Source: Lumbricus rubellus (lineage: Eukaryota > Annelida > Clitellata > Crassiclitellata > Lumbricidae). From it: 64,000 nucleotides of DNA. The position numbers were made by a program, and so were the translations under genes. Location of the stretch: assembly GCA_945859605.1 (NCBI GenBank), contig OX243825.1, forward strand, positions 27,153,926-27,217,925. The letters are read 5' to 3'. A model generated the notes under the pieces. That model did no database searches and was not told where the DNA came from. It saw nothing but the letters and a program-made list of their open reading frames with translations. Positions 1-9,387 of the stretch are shown piece after piece (position 1 is the stretch's first letter; each line of letters starts with the position of its first letter).

Positions 1-448
1 CTTGGCAACAGCATTATAGTGATATGATGCAAACTCTAGATTACTTATATTTCATGATATAATTTCATGTTCCTTAACCTCATCCATGGAAGACCAGATT
101 TCATTACAAGTGCAATAAAAATTGATTTGGAATTTTGGATATGTAGACTGTTGGTTTAGGTGATCATATATTTTCTTGATTTACATCTACAGAGGCTCTA
201 ATATTTTGTTGGGAACTAGTCTTTTATACACTTTCTCGTGGTTCCTGTGATTTTAAAGGGTTGCTCAGTTAACCTGCAAGATACTGGCTCCTTGAGAGGT
301 TGCTCATTGATATCCTTGTTCCAGATTTATTATGAAGAGTGCTGCTCACATATTTAAAATTTTGTATTCATTATTATTTATTACAAGTAAGTAGGCCCTA
401 CAAATTATGTTTTACAAGCAATTCAGTTACGTTAAAAATAACACAGTT

Positions 449-515
449 GTTGCCAGTGATGAGCATAATAATTATGAGCATAATGACTTTTTTGTTTCCG
501 TCTTTCTGAGGCAAT
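449..515 (+). ncRNA. C/D-box snoRNA-like gene, array copy 1
   Basis: The terminal stem GTTGCC (449-454) pairs with GGCAAT (510-515), with a final G-U. Box C is GTGATGA at 456-462 and box D is CTGA at 506-509, next to the 3' stem. The region just before box D, the expected guide for 2'-O-methylation, reads TTGTTTCCGTCTTT. Its length of 67 nt is normal for this class. The rRNA or snRNA target is not known to me. Seven further copies below share the stem and box C. Confidence 0.72.
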
Positions 516-1002
516 TGACTTGCAGATGATTTAGCTCATGTGGTGCAGACAGTATTAGGTTGCTTTTTGTGATTCTCGAATGTGCCTTCAATTGTCTGAA
601 TTATTTTCTGCATTTCAGGTTCTTTTCTTGTTATGAACTGATTTCAAGCACTTATTTTAAATAGTGATGTGATCACAGCTATGGCTTCTTTATAATACAC
701 TATATAATTCCATGTTCTTCAACTTCTTCCACCGAAGACCAGATGTCATTGTGCCTGCAAACATTGACTTGTATGTCTAGAGTTGATTCGCATAGGTAGA
801 TATAATTGTATAATGTATGTGCATGCATTAGGGTGATCATAAATTATATTTTCTTGAATTCCTTTTGCAGAGGCTCAAATATTGTTTCTTTTTCTAGGAA
901 CCAAATTTGTCTGCCATATTTCATGTTGCTCAATCAATTGCACTGAAAAGCATTACAGGTCACAGCACCAGGTTTATTATATGTGCATGCATATGTCCCA
1001 GC

Positions 1003-1732
1003 AGGTGACCCATCATAATAGCCCCGTCAAAACAGCCCGGTCAAAACAGCTCCGTCATAATCGCCCAAGGACAAAACAGCTCAGGTTTTATAGATCTTAA
1101 ATAGAAGCTGGATGTATAATAAAACGCTTGAGGAATGAAAGCTGGGAATTCGCTTTATAAATCGAAGCTGGATGAATGATAAAACGCTTAAGAAATGGAA
1201 GTGGGATGAAGGTATTAATTTTTCAAATAGAAGCTGGATGGATGATCAAACGTTTGAGAAATCGAAGCTGGATGAAGGTTTTATAGATCTTAAATAGAAG
1301 CTGGGTGAATGATAAAATGCTTAAGAAATGGAAGCGGGATGAAGGTATTTATATTTTTAATAGAAGCTGGATGGATGATGAAACGCTTGAAAAATCGAAG
1401 CTGAACAAAGGTTTTATAGATCTGAAATATAGGCTGGATTGACGATCTTAAATAGGAGCTAGATGTATGATAAAACGCGAAGTTCGTTTACCATCGCGAT
1501 CATTTCCGAATGTCATCTTAAACTTTACAAGCATTATTTTCATCAATTCGGCTTCCTTAAAAAGACGTTAACTTATTCGGTCTTTTTTCACAAAAATCGT
1601 GTTATTTCGCGACTTTGTCGGTCCCCAACAAAACAGCCCCGGGCTGTTCTGACGGGGCTATTTTGACGGGGCTGTTTTGTCGTTGGGCGATTATGACGGG
1701 GCTGTTTTGACCGGGCTATTATGACGGGGTGC
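1003..1732. mobile_element. MULE-like foldback element with tandem-repeat core
   Basis: The terminal arms are inverted and internally repetitive, built of GCCCCGTCAAAACAGCC-type motifs (about 1010-1085 and 1627-1730). The element is bounded by the direct repeat TGTCCCAGC (994-1002 and 1733-1741). A 9-bp target duplication fits Mutator-like elements. The core (about 1085-1480) holds some ten spaced copies of a degenerate GAAGCTGGATGAATGAT motif, alternating with runs like AAACGCTTGAGAAATG. No transposase frame is present, so the copy is non-autonomous. It interrupts the snoRNA array. Confidence 0.7.
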
Positions 1733-2118
1733 TGTCCCAGCCACTGAGGCATAATTACGGTACTCTCCGGACTTGACCGGCTGCCTATTGATTTTGTTTT
1801 GATTAAGCGCCTGTGAATAAGCTGGTTCTCGCGACTTCGCTTTTGTGGGCGCTGTAGAAGTCTCGAGATTACGATTACAATTATTACAAATTCTGTTCAC
1901 AATTTTTTATGTAGTAAGCTTATTCATCATTCATTAAGTGAATGATGGGAGCAATTAAGTTACAATGCTGCTGCTGACAATTCAGTTGCTCTATAACATA
2001 AGTTTTTTTCAATCAGTTCATAACAAGAAAAGAATCTGAAACCCAGAAACTAATTCAGATCATTGAAGATGCATTCCAGATTCTCAAAAGCAGCTTAATT
2101 TTGCAACAATAAACGGTT

Positions 2119-2194
2119 GTTGCCAGTGATGATTATACTATAAATATTATTGAGGACAATAATTTTTCAATGACTTCCCAGCAACTGAGGCAAC
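2119..2194 (+). ncRNA. C/D-box snoRNA-like gene, array copy 2
   Basis: Stem GTTGCC (2119-2124) pairs perfectly with GGCAAC (2189-2194). Box C is GTGATGA at 2126-2132 and box D is CTGA at 2185-2188. The pre-D segment is GACTTCCCAGCAA, unlike copy 1. The interior lacks the GCATAATAAT run found after box C in most copies, so this is one of the more diverged members. Confidence 0.62.
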
Positions 2195-3011
2195 CAACTG
2201 TGAGATGATCTATCACATGTGACTTGTAGATCATTATGGTGCATTTTTCTTAATAAACTGGGATGCACTTGCAATTATATGAAGTGATCTGAATTAGTGT
2301 CTGCATTTCAGATTCTTTTCTTGTTATGATTTCATTGGTAACATTTATTGTATTGAATACTCAGCAGTAGCATTGTGTGATTTGATGACTGAATTTCTTA
2401 TAATTATCTTGTGATGTAATTCCCTGTTCTTCAACTTCTTCCATTTAAGGACCAGATTTCTTTGTGCTGTAAAACATTGATTTGGATATATGTAGAGTTG
2501 GTTTACGTATTCAATGTATAATCTATGTGCATGCATTGGGGTGAATATATATTTTCTTGCCTTTTTCAAAAGGTTTTATATATTGCCTTTTCATGGATGC
2601 CATACTTTTCTGCAATGATTCTTGTGGCTCTGATGATATCGATGAATTGCTCATTCAACTTAAATGTTAACTGCATTGAAAAGCATTGTCACAGCAGCAT
2701 CTTTAAGATTAAAAATACTGTTCACAAGTTTGAAATCATTGATTAAGGATGTGATTGGAGCATTTCAGTTGCATTGAAAATAAAAACAGTTGTTGCAAGT
2801 GGCAGAGAGGTGGGGGAGGGGTGAATTAGAAGATTGTAAAGATTTCGTAATATTTTGATGAGTTGCTCAATCAAACTAAAAGTTGACATTTCATTGAAAT
2901 GCATGGTCCCAGTTTATTTTGAAAAATACCAATCCCAAATTTGACACTTTGTATTCAATATTTATTAAGTACATAATTGAAGGGATTCAGTTGCGTTAAA
3001 AATAAACAGTT

Positions 3012-3085
3012 GTTGCCAATGATGAGCATAATAAAAATGAGCAATTGAGCATAGTGAATTTTTTGTTAGTCATTTCTGAGGCAAC
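3012..3085 (+). ncRNA. C/D-box snoRNA-like gene, array copy 3
   Basis: Stem GTTGCC (3012-3017) pairs with GGCAAC (3080-3085). Box C is ATGATGA at 3019-3025 and box D is CTGA at 3076-3079. The pre-D segment is TTTTTTGTTAGTCATTT. It sits about 220 nt after a decayed core near 2790. Confidence 0.7.
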
Positions 3086-4273
3086 TGACTAACAGATGAT
3101 TTAGCTCATGTGGTACAGACATGAGGTTTCTTTTTGAGATTCTGTAATTTTTATGTCTTCAATTGTTTTTGATGATCTGAATTAGTTTCTGCATTTCAGA
3201 TCCTTTTCCTCTTATGAAGTCAATGTTAACACTTATTTTATGGAGTGCTCAACCAAATGCTTAGCAGCAGAATTAAGTGATTTGATGATGGCTTATTATT
3301 GCTTGATATAAGCTTATTCTATGATATAATTCCATGTTCTTCAACTTCTTTCACTGAAAAGCAGATTTTCTTACAACTGCCATAAAACATTGATTTGGAT
3401 TATGTAGAGTTGGTTCACGTATGTATGATGCATACCTAATGTAGATGCATGCATGTATATGTGTGCATTAGGGTGATCGCTGATCATATCTTTTCTTTGA
3501 TTACTTTTACAGAGTATTTTTTCAAGCTTTTCGCAATATTCCATGTGTTTTAGTGTTTTCAATAAACTTCAATGTTAACACAGCACTTAAAATCATTGGT
3601 GCAGCTGCATATTTATAGTTTAAACACTATTCACAAGTTTGAAATCTACTATTCATTATTTATTAAGTACATGACGGAAGCAATTCAGTTGCGTTGAAAT
3701 AGAAGCAGTTGTTGCCAGTGATTAACATAATGATTCTATAACTGAAATCATAAACCTTGGACAACCAGATAATAGGTGATTTAGCACATGTATGTCATGT
3801 GGTTGCTTTTATAAAATCCGGAATGTTGTCTTCAATTAGTTTTTGCATTTTAGATTCTTCTGTTCTATGAACTTATCAAAGTCCTTTATTTTATAAAGCA
3901 ACTGTATACTCAGCAGCAGCATTAAGTGATTTGATCTTGGCTTCAGATTCCTTATATTTTGCCAGATTTAATTCCTTGTTCTTCAAATTCTTCTAGTGAA
4001 AACCAGATTTTATTGTGCCGTAAAACATGGATTTGGATACATGGTGTTAATATTGTTCTTTTTTAACCAAACTTTTATGCAAAATTTCAGGAAGGTCTAG
4101 TATTATTGAAGGGTTGCTGAATCAACCTAACGGTTAATGCACTGAAAAACATTCATTCCACAGCTGCTTGTATAAATGATTAAAAATACTGTTTGCGAGT
4201 TTGAAATCTAGTATTCCTCATTCTTTAAGTGAGTGAAGGAAGCAATTCATATTCATTGAAAATAAAAACAGTT

Positions 4274-4339
4274 GTTGCCAGTGATGAGCATAGTAATAAT
4301 AATCAGCATAATGATTTTTTGTGTGCCATCTGAGGCAAC
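4274..4339 (+). ncRNA. C/D-box snoRNA-like gene, array copy 4
   Basis: Stem GTTGCC (4274-4279) pairs with GGCAAC (4334-4339). Box C is GTGATGA at 4281-4287 and box D is CTGA at 4330-4333. The pre-D segment is TTTTTTGTGTGCCAT. At 66 nt it is the shortest intact copy. Confidence 0.72.
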
Positions 4340-4506
4340 ATATGAACAGACAAGTTTAGCCCTTGATTTACAACATTAGTTTGCTTTTTGGGGTCATAGC
4401 TCTTGTTTTATTAAAAAAAAACTGTTTACAAATTTGAAATGTTGCATTCAATATTCATCAAGTACATTATAGAAGCAAATAAGTTACTTTAGAAACAAAC
4501 ACAGTT

Positions 4507-4574
4507 GTTGCCAGTGATGAGCATAATATTAATGAGCATGATGACTTTCAGTTACTTGTTTTTTCTGAGGCAAC
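4507..4574 (+). ncRNA. C/D-box snoRNA-like gene, array copy 5
   Basis: Stem GTTGCC (4507-4512) pairs with GGCAAC (4569-4574). Box C is GTGATGA at 4514-4520 and box D is CTGA at 4565-4568. An internal ATGATGA near 4538 matches a C' box. The pre-D segment is TTTCAGTTACTTGTTTTTT. It starts only about 230 nt after copy 4, so the units here are compressed. Confidence 0.74.
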
Positions 4575-4932
4575 TGAGTAACAGATATGGCAGGAAAACA
4601 TTTTGTTGCCTTTTTTGAGAATCTGGAACTGCTTGCTATTATCCACAATGGCGTGAATTTGCATGTCAGATTCTTTTTGTGTTTTGGAATCGTTGAAGCA
4701 CTTACTTGTAAAGCGACTGAATTCTCAGCATAAACATTGAGTAATTTTTCGACAGCTCTGGATTCCTTATATTGCACGATAGAATTATTTGCTTTTCAGC
4801 TTCACTTAACAGCACTGAGAAGGACTGTATATTTATGATTAAAAATACTGTTCATAAGATTGAAACCTGCTATTCATCATTCACTAATTTTGTGATTGGA
4901 GCAATTCAGTTGCATTGAAAATAAAAACAGTT

Positions 4933-5007
4933 GTTGACAGTGATGAGCATAATAATCATAATGATAATGAGCTTGATGACTTTTCAGAAGCCTCGGTCTG
5001 AGGCAAC
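4933..5007 (+). ncRNA. C/D-box snoRNA-like gene, array copy 6
   Basis: Stem GTTGAC (4933-4938) pairs with GGCAAC (5002-5007) with one mismatch. Box C is GTGATGA at 4940-4946 and box D is CTGA at 4998-5001. An internal TGATGAC before the guide resembles C'. The pre-D segment is TCAGAAGCCTCGGT, richer in GC than in the other copies and so the easiest to search for a target. Confidence 0.68.
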
Positions 5008-5263
5008 CAACTAACAAATAATTTAGCACATGTATGTAATGTGTAAGTCATTATGTTGCTTTTTTTAAAGATTCTGGAATTCATTTGCAAGCATCTTCAA
5101 TGGTCTGAATTTGTTTCTATATATCAGGTTCTTATTTTTGTTTTGGACTTGTTGAGAGCATTTAACCCAGGCATTTTATTGAGCAAGTGAATGTTCAGAA
5201 ACAGCATTGAGTAGTTTTATGACAGCCTTCTATGAATGAATGAATGTTGAAATGAAAACAGTT

Positions 5264-5334
5264 GTTGCCAATGATGAAAACAATAATAATGATGATTATA
5301 ATGAAACTTTTTCACACCCTCACTCTGAGGCAAC
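5264..5334 (+). ncRNA. C/D-box snoRNA-like gene, array copy 7
   Basis: Stem GTTGCC (5264-5269) pairs with GGCAAC (5329-5334). Box C is ATGATGA at 5271-5277 and box D is CTGA at 5325-5328. The pre-D segment is TTTTTCACACCCTCACT. The interior carries ATGATGATTATAATGA, which could supply C'. Confidence 0.7.
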
Positions 5335-5721
5335 TGACGGACAGGTGGTTTAGCACATGTGGTACACACAACATTAGATTGTTTTTTCGAGATTCCAAAA
5401 TGTGCCATCAATTCTCTTGAATGATCTCAATCTGCATTTCAAATTCTCTTCTTGTTTTGGTATTTATTGAAAGCACTTATTTTATAGAGCAACTGAATTT
5501 TCAGAAGCAGCATGGAATGATTTGATCAGAGCTTTGAATTCTTTATATTGCACGATAGAATCCAACATTCTTCCACTGAAGACCAGATTTTATTGTGCCG
5601 TAAAACATTGATTTCGATATGTAAGGTATTTTTAAAGTTTGAGACAGAATTTTGAATAAATGTTTAGCAACAATTCGAATAATTTCACAATTTTAATTAA
5701 TAGTTCTAGATGGTTTACACA

Positions 5722-5830
5722 CACACACACACATACGCACACAGACAGTGATACATATATAATATTTTTATATATGTGTGTGTATATTGTACACCTATAT
5801 AATATATTATGTATGTGTATAATGTATATG
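5722..5830. repeat. (CA)n / (TG)n low-complexity stretch
   Basis: A CA-dinucleotide run is followed by TATATA/TGTGTG sequence inside one array unit. The short reading frame across it is spurious. Confidence 0.8.
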
Positions 5831-6058
5831 CATGCATTAGAGTGATCAAATATTTTGTTCCAAATACTTTTGTACGCACTCTAATATTATTGTTTCAAGT
5901 TAGAACCTAACTTTTCTGCAAAATTTCTTGTGGCTCTAGTAATATTGAGGGCTTGCCCAATCTAAAAGTTAACGGCTCTGAGAAGGTGTGTTACAACTGT
6001 TAATGATTAAAAATACTGTTCGCAAGTTTGAAATCTGGTATTCGTCATTTGTTAGAGC

Positions 6059-6429
6059 AGTGGTTCTCAAACTTCTGCAGGCCGTGGACCGGCAAAAATT
6101 TATTTGGGAAGCTCGCGGATTGGTAACTTTAATGGCAAGCACAAACAAAAGCGAACTATAGTATAAAAAGCTAATTATAGGGTTCTTTAAAATTAGGGAT
6201 TTTTTAATTAATAAAAATTGTTTATACAGCCATTTGGCAAGTTAAAATAAGGAACTGGTAAGGTATTTTTAAAGTTTAAGACAGAATTTCGAATAAATGT
6301 TTAGCAACAATTTGAATAATTTCACAATTTTAAATATCTAAATTAATAATTATAATTTATTTTTCACTCTCAGACTTCTTCACGGACCGGCGATCAGGAC
6401 TCCGCGGACCACCACTTTGAGAACCACTG
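6059..6429. mobile_element. hAT MITE (CAGTGGTTCTCAAACTT ends)
   Basis: The ends CAGTGGTTCTCAAACTT and its inverted counterpart AAGT...GAGAACCACTG define a 371-bp element. It is flanked by the perfect 8-bp duplication TGTTAGAG (6051-6058 and 6430-6437). These ends and this duplication length are typical of the hAT superfamily. The interior is AT-rich and non-coding. Confidence 0.88.
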
Positions 6430-6482
6430 TGTTAGAGTATGTAATGGAAGCAATTTGGTTACACTGACAATAAGAAACAGTT

Positions 6483-6549
6483 GTTGCCAGTGATGAGCAT
6501 AATAATAACAATGAGCATGATGACTTTTCACGCCGGGATCTGAGGCAAC
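6483..6549 (+). ncRNA. C/D-box snoRNA-like gene, array copy 8
   Basis: Stem GTTGCC (6483-6488) pairs with GGCAAC (6544-6549). Box C is GTGATGA at 6490-6496 and box D is CTGA at 6540-6543. A perfect ATGATGA C' candidate lies near 6517. The pre-D segment is TTCACGCCGGGAT. It is separated from copy 7 by a hAT MITE insertion at 6059-6429, which partly explains the large gap. Confidence 0.74.
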
Positions 6550-6929
6550 TGACGATCTAGCACATGTGGTACATGCAACATTAGGTTGCGTTTTTCGAAT
6601 CTGGAATGCACCTTCAATTGTCTTAGATGATCTGATTTAGTTTCTGCATTTCAGATTCTTTTCTTGTTATGATCTCATCAAAAGCACTCCTTTATTACAG
6701 AGCAACTGATTGCTTAGCAGCAGCATTGAGTGGTCTGATCACAGATTTGAATTTCATGTAGCATTGCACGATATAATTTGTGTTCTTTGACGTCGTCCTG
6801 ACAAGACAGCAATCTATAGTTTGAGTGAGCTAGACATTCGATAGATATTCTGAATATTTCGATCCCTGGAACACAGATCAGATGTGTTGTTGAAAATTGA
6901 ACTTATTTTAATCCAAGATGATTTTGTAG

Positions 6930-7128
6930 CTTCTTCAAAGCAGCTATTCTGGCAGAGGCGCTCCCGAATGCAGAGCGGACACTGCATCGGAGTTTCACAC
7001 CGAAGCGCTGAGCAATTGTGAGTGAAGGACTTGCCCAAGGTCCTTACGCGGCGAGGTGGATTCGAACCTCGAACCTTCCCGCTCCAAGGCAACGACACCA
7101 CCACTACACCACCACGCTTCACAACCAA
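6930..7128 (-). mobile_element. tRNA-derived SINE, copy 1
   Basis: Read on the minus strand it has a tRNA-like head with an A-box-like TGGTGTAGTGGTGG and a B box GGTTCGAATCC (complement at 7058-7068). The body is GACTTGCCCAAGGTCC-type, with a 3' part carrying GGGAGCGCCTCTG. Related copies lie at 25077, 49436 and 59865. The reading frame seen across it is not a gene. Confidence 0.85.
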
Positions 7129-7367
7129 GTGACCGACCATAGCAGATGCCCATTGTAGTATGCATGTGACATGTAGGAGCTTTTATCTGAATGCAAACTT
7201 TTCATGTTGCAAGGCAAATGTTCAACCAATCTGTGTCACACTTGTCGGCTGCCGTGTCTTTGGTAAATACCATCATATATAAATGCTATGAATGAATGAA
7301 TGAATGAATGAATGAATGGAGCTACAATTTTACATTGTACATCATATTTTTCTCTACGTGTTGGCAG

Positions 7368-7470
7368 GTGTGTTCGAAGGTATGAAGGCCACCTGAACAG
7401 AATTCATCCATGTGGAACTGCGTTCAGTCCGTGTGGCAGATACATTGCCACTGGATCCGAAGACAAATGT
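7368..7470 (+). CDS. WD40 protein resembling WDR27, third-last exon
   Basis: An acceptor TTGGCAG precedes the exon and a strong GTAAGT donor follows at 7471. After one base completing a split codon, it encodes 34 residues containing CVRRYEGHLNRIHPCG and AFSPCGRYIATGSEDK, the D-A/B strands of a WD40 blade. The phrase PCG-AFSPCGRY-A-GSED is what I recall from the C-terminal blades of WDR27. That assignment rests on memory and needs a search. It ends in phase 0, which matches the next exon. Upstream exons were not found in this window, so the 5' part lies to the left or across the snoRNA array. Confidence 0.75.
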
Positions 7471-8100
7471 GTAAGTCATCAGCACATTCACTTGTTGACC
7501 ACTAGTCCATGATTTTGTGCATCACACATTTTATTTATATTTATTGGAACATTGTTCAGTACAGTTATGTTCCTTACTATACTGTAAAAGAAATGTTATG
7601 TGATGGGTACAATGGTACTTTAGCTACTAACATTGAGAATGCTATTTAAATATAGTGAAAATATTGTACCTTGAAATCAGCACCAATGAAATAATGACTG
7701 AGAATGTTGCACCATTGAAATCAGCAATGAGAGTAAGCAATGAAACATTGTTTATTTCACCAATGAAGTAAACAATGCATTACTGAGAATATCGCACCAT
7801 GTGATGAAACTGAACCAGTGAATTATTGGAAATATTAACAAATGAAATGAAGTCTAAAATTAGTACACTATGAAATAAACAGATTATTACACCATTTAAA
7901 ATAAGCAAAACTTAAGATATATAATATACAATGAGAATATTGCACCAGTTGACTGAACAAAAAGATGCTAACATGATGCAAAATAGTGAGAAATTTGCAT
8001 TCTCCTGTGTGTGCAAAGGTTGAAGGTGTTGTTATGAAAGAGTGATTTCTGTACATTAGTGTGTTTCAACCATATTGCCGAGTCATACTTAAATCAAGAA

Positions 8101-8225
8101 TTGTTCTTCGCGAATGAATCTTTGGTTGCTGACCTACTTTTGGAATTCTCTCCATGTCTGAGGCTCAGTTGATTGTTTCATTTCATTCTCGACTGAAAAC
8201 TTGCCTCTTTCTAATTGACTGCCTG
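8101..8225 (+). mobile_element. LINE (CR1/L2-like) 3' coding fragment
   Basis: The translation contains FWNSLHV and SRLKTCLFLI-like pieces, the remnant of the conserved C-terminal LWNSLP...FK..LKTHLF stretch of CR1/L2-type reverse transcriptases. It is short, broken and lies in a WD40-gene intron. Confidence 0.55.
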
Positions 8226-8490
8226 CCTCCTCTTTCTCTTTCTCTTACGGACTGGTCTTCTGGGTATTTAGTTGATTACGGCTTGGTTGTGGCATGGTTG
8301 CATTAGACACCGTTTTCACATTTGAAGTCTACTTGAGGTGACATATTTGTGCGGTTCAAGTCATGTTCATTGTGAATCGAGGTAGAACAAAATCGTCTCT
8401 TTCATGTCATATTGTGTATATTATTTGCATTTGTTCTATAGATGCATCGCACGTGCAGTCTCAGTTCTGATTGTTATCTTAATTATCCAG

Positions 8491-8589
8491 GCGTACATAT
8501 ATGACATCCGAAGTGGTAGCTACCTCGAGAAGTTGACTGGACATACAGAGACGGTTCTTAACGTCTTATTCCATTCGCAGTATCCACAG
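8491..8589 (+). CDS. WD40 protein resembling WDR27, penultimate exon
   Basis: The acceptor is AATTATCCAG (to 8490) and the donor is GTACTC at 8590. It holds exactly 33 codons, phase 0 on both sides. The translation starts AYIYDIRSGSYLEKLTGHTE and continues through VLNVLFHSQYPQ: the end of one blade (YIYD), then the GH of the next (LTGHTETV). Joined to the previous exon it reads ...GSEDKC-AYIYD, a normal WD40 transition. The intron before it contains a LINE 3' fragment at about 8101-8225. Confidence 0.78.
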
Positions 8590-9336
8590 GTACTCGATGT
8601 CTTCCTAAATAAGTGTTACATTTGCAGTCATGTATTAACAAGCACTGCTTACACAACAGAAGCCAAGTAAAGATGATAGCTTAAACTAACCTTGATCCCA
8701 CCCACTTCCTTGTTTTTAGTCACTGCTCATTGTGTGCTAAGTAATTAGTACTTGAATGATAGTTGTAAAAATAATATTAAGGAAAAATAAGTAAATAATG
8801 ACAGCATACAGAGTGCACATTGTGAACTAGTGGCAACAAGGCATAATTTTAGTAACGATCATGAGCAGTAATGCTAGGAATGTGGGATGTAAAAGGATAA
8901 GATATGTAACTAAGTGCAGATGTGTTGACCAATAATAAGACCCCTGCATTATTATATTCTAGAAATACAGTAGCAACTTTTTCATTTAAGTTTAATATTG
9001 AATAGAGAGATTTTGAAATGAATCAAATATGGTGAATGAAATAAATTAAATCTTCAGCTTTGCAACGCTTCGATGTGCGATTTAAATTGCGTGTTTTATC
9101 GGGAAAATCCTAAATTATATATTAGTAATTAACATATGATTCGGGTAGGCATGATGTAATACCTTCTGTTTTAAAATTATTTTGGATAATGTGGTTGAGA
9201 TGTAATGTTTGCAAAAAGCAGAATGATTCACATTTCTGAAAATAATGCATTTTATTCATGTTGCAGTACTTTCCACTTGTTCTAATATGTGCATGAATTT
9301 CATGTTTTAAATATTTTGTTACATGCTTTGCTTCAG

Positions 9337-9387
9337 TTGATTACCTCAACGCTCGATGGATTCCTGAAGGTGTTTGTTACGAAATGA
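9337..9387 (+). CDS. WD40 protein resembling WDR27, last exon with stop
   Basis: A CTTCAG acceptor precedes the exon. The 16 codons LITSTLDGFLKVFVTK end in TGA at 9385-9387. With the previous exon this gives ...YPQ-LITSTLDGFLKVF, the last WD40 strand pattern (L-T-TLDG-L-F) expected at the C-terminus of WDR27-like proteins. No clear AATAAA follows at a usual distance, so the 3' UTR end is undetermined. Confidence 0.7.
   Translation: MITSTLDGFLKVFVTK

Larger units (their letters stand above)
1..6811 (+). repeat. Diverged tandem array of ~0.25-1.6 kb units carrying C/D snoRNA-like genes
   Basis: The same ordered blocks recur throughout. A snoRNA-like core is followed by a pyrimidine-rich tract ending in TCTGCATTTCAG, then TTCTTTTCTTGTTATGA, then a CAGCAGCATTAAGTGATTTG block, then ACCAGATTT...TGTGCCGTAAAACA, a TGTATGTGCATGCATTAGG block, and a second acceptor-like TTTTGCAGAGGCTC. 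Cores lie near 449, 2119, 2790, 3012, 3704, 4274, 4507, 4933, 5264 and 6483, so spacing is irregular. The cores near 2790 and 3704 have lost box C or box D. An inverted fragment of the unit lies at about 1975-2105. No protein-coding frame is conserved between units. The acceptor-like tracts about 100 nt after each core would suit intronic snoRNA processing, but matching donors were not convincing. Confidence 0.8.

Noticed and set aside
527..620. A second snoRNA per unit (GCAGATGATTT...CTGAATTATTTTCTGC)
   Set aside because: The box C match is imperfect and is not kept in the other units.
6814..7140. 108-residue minus-strand frame
   Set aside because: It crosses a tRNA-derived SINE, and the peptide is shared only because the SINE is repeated.
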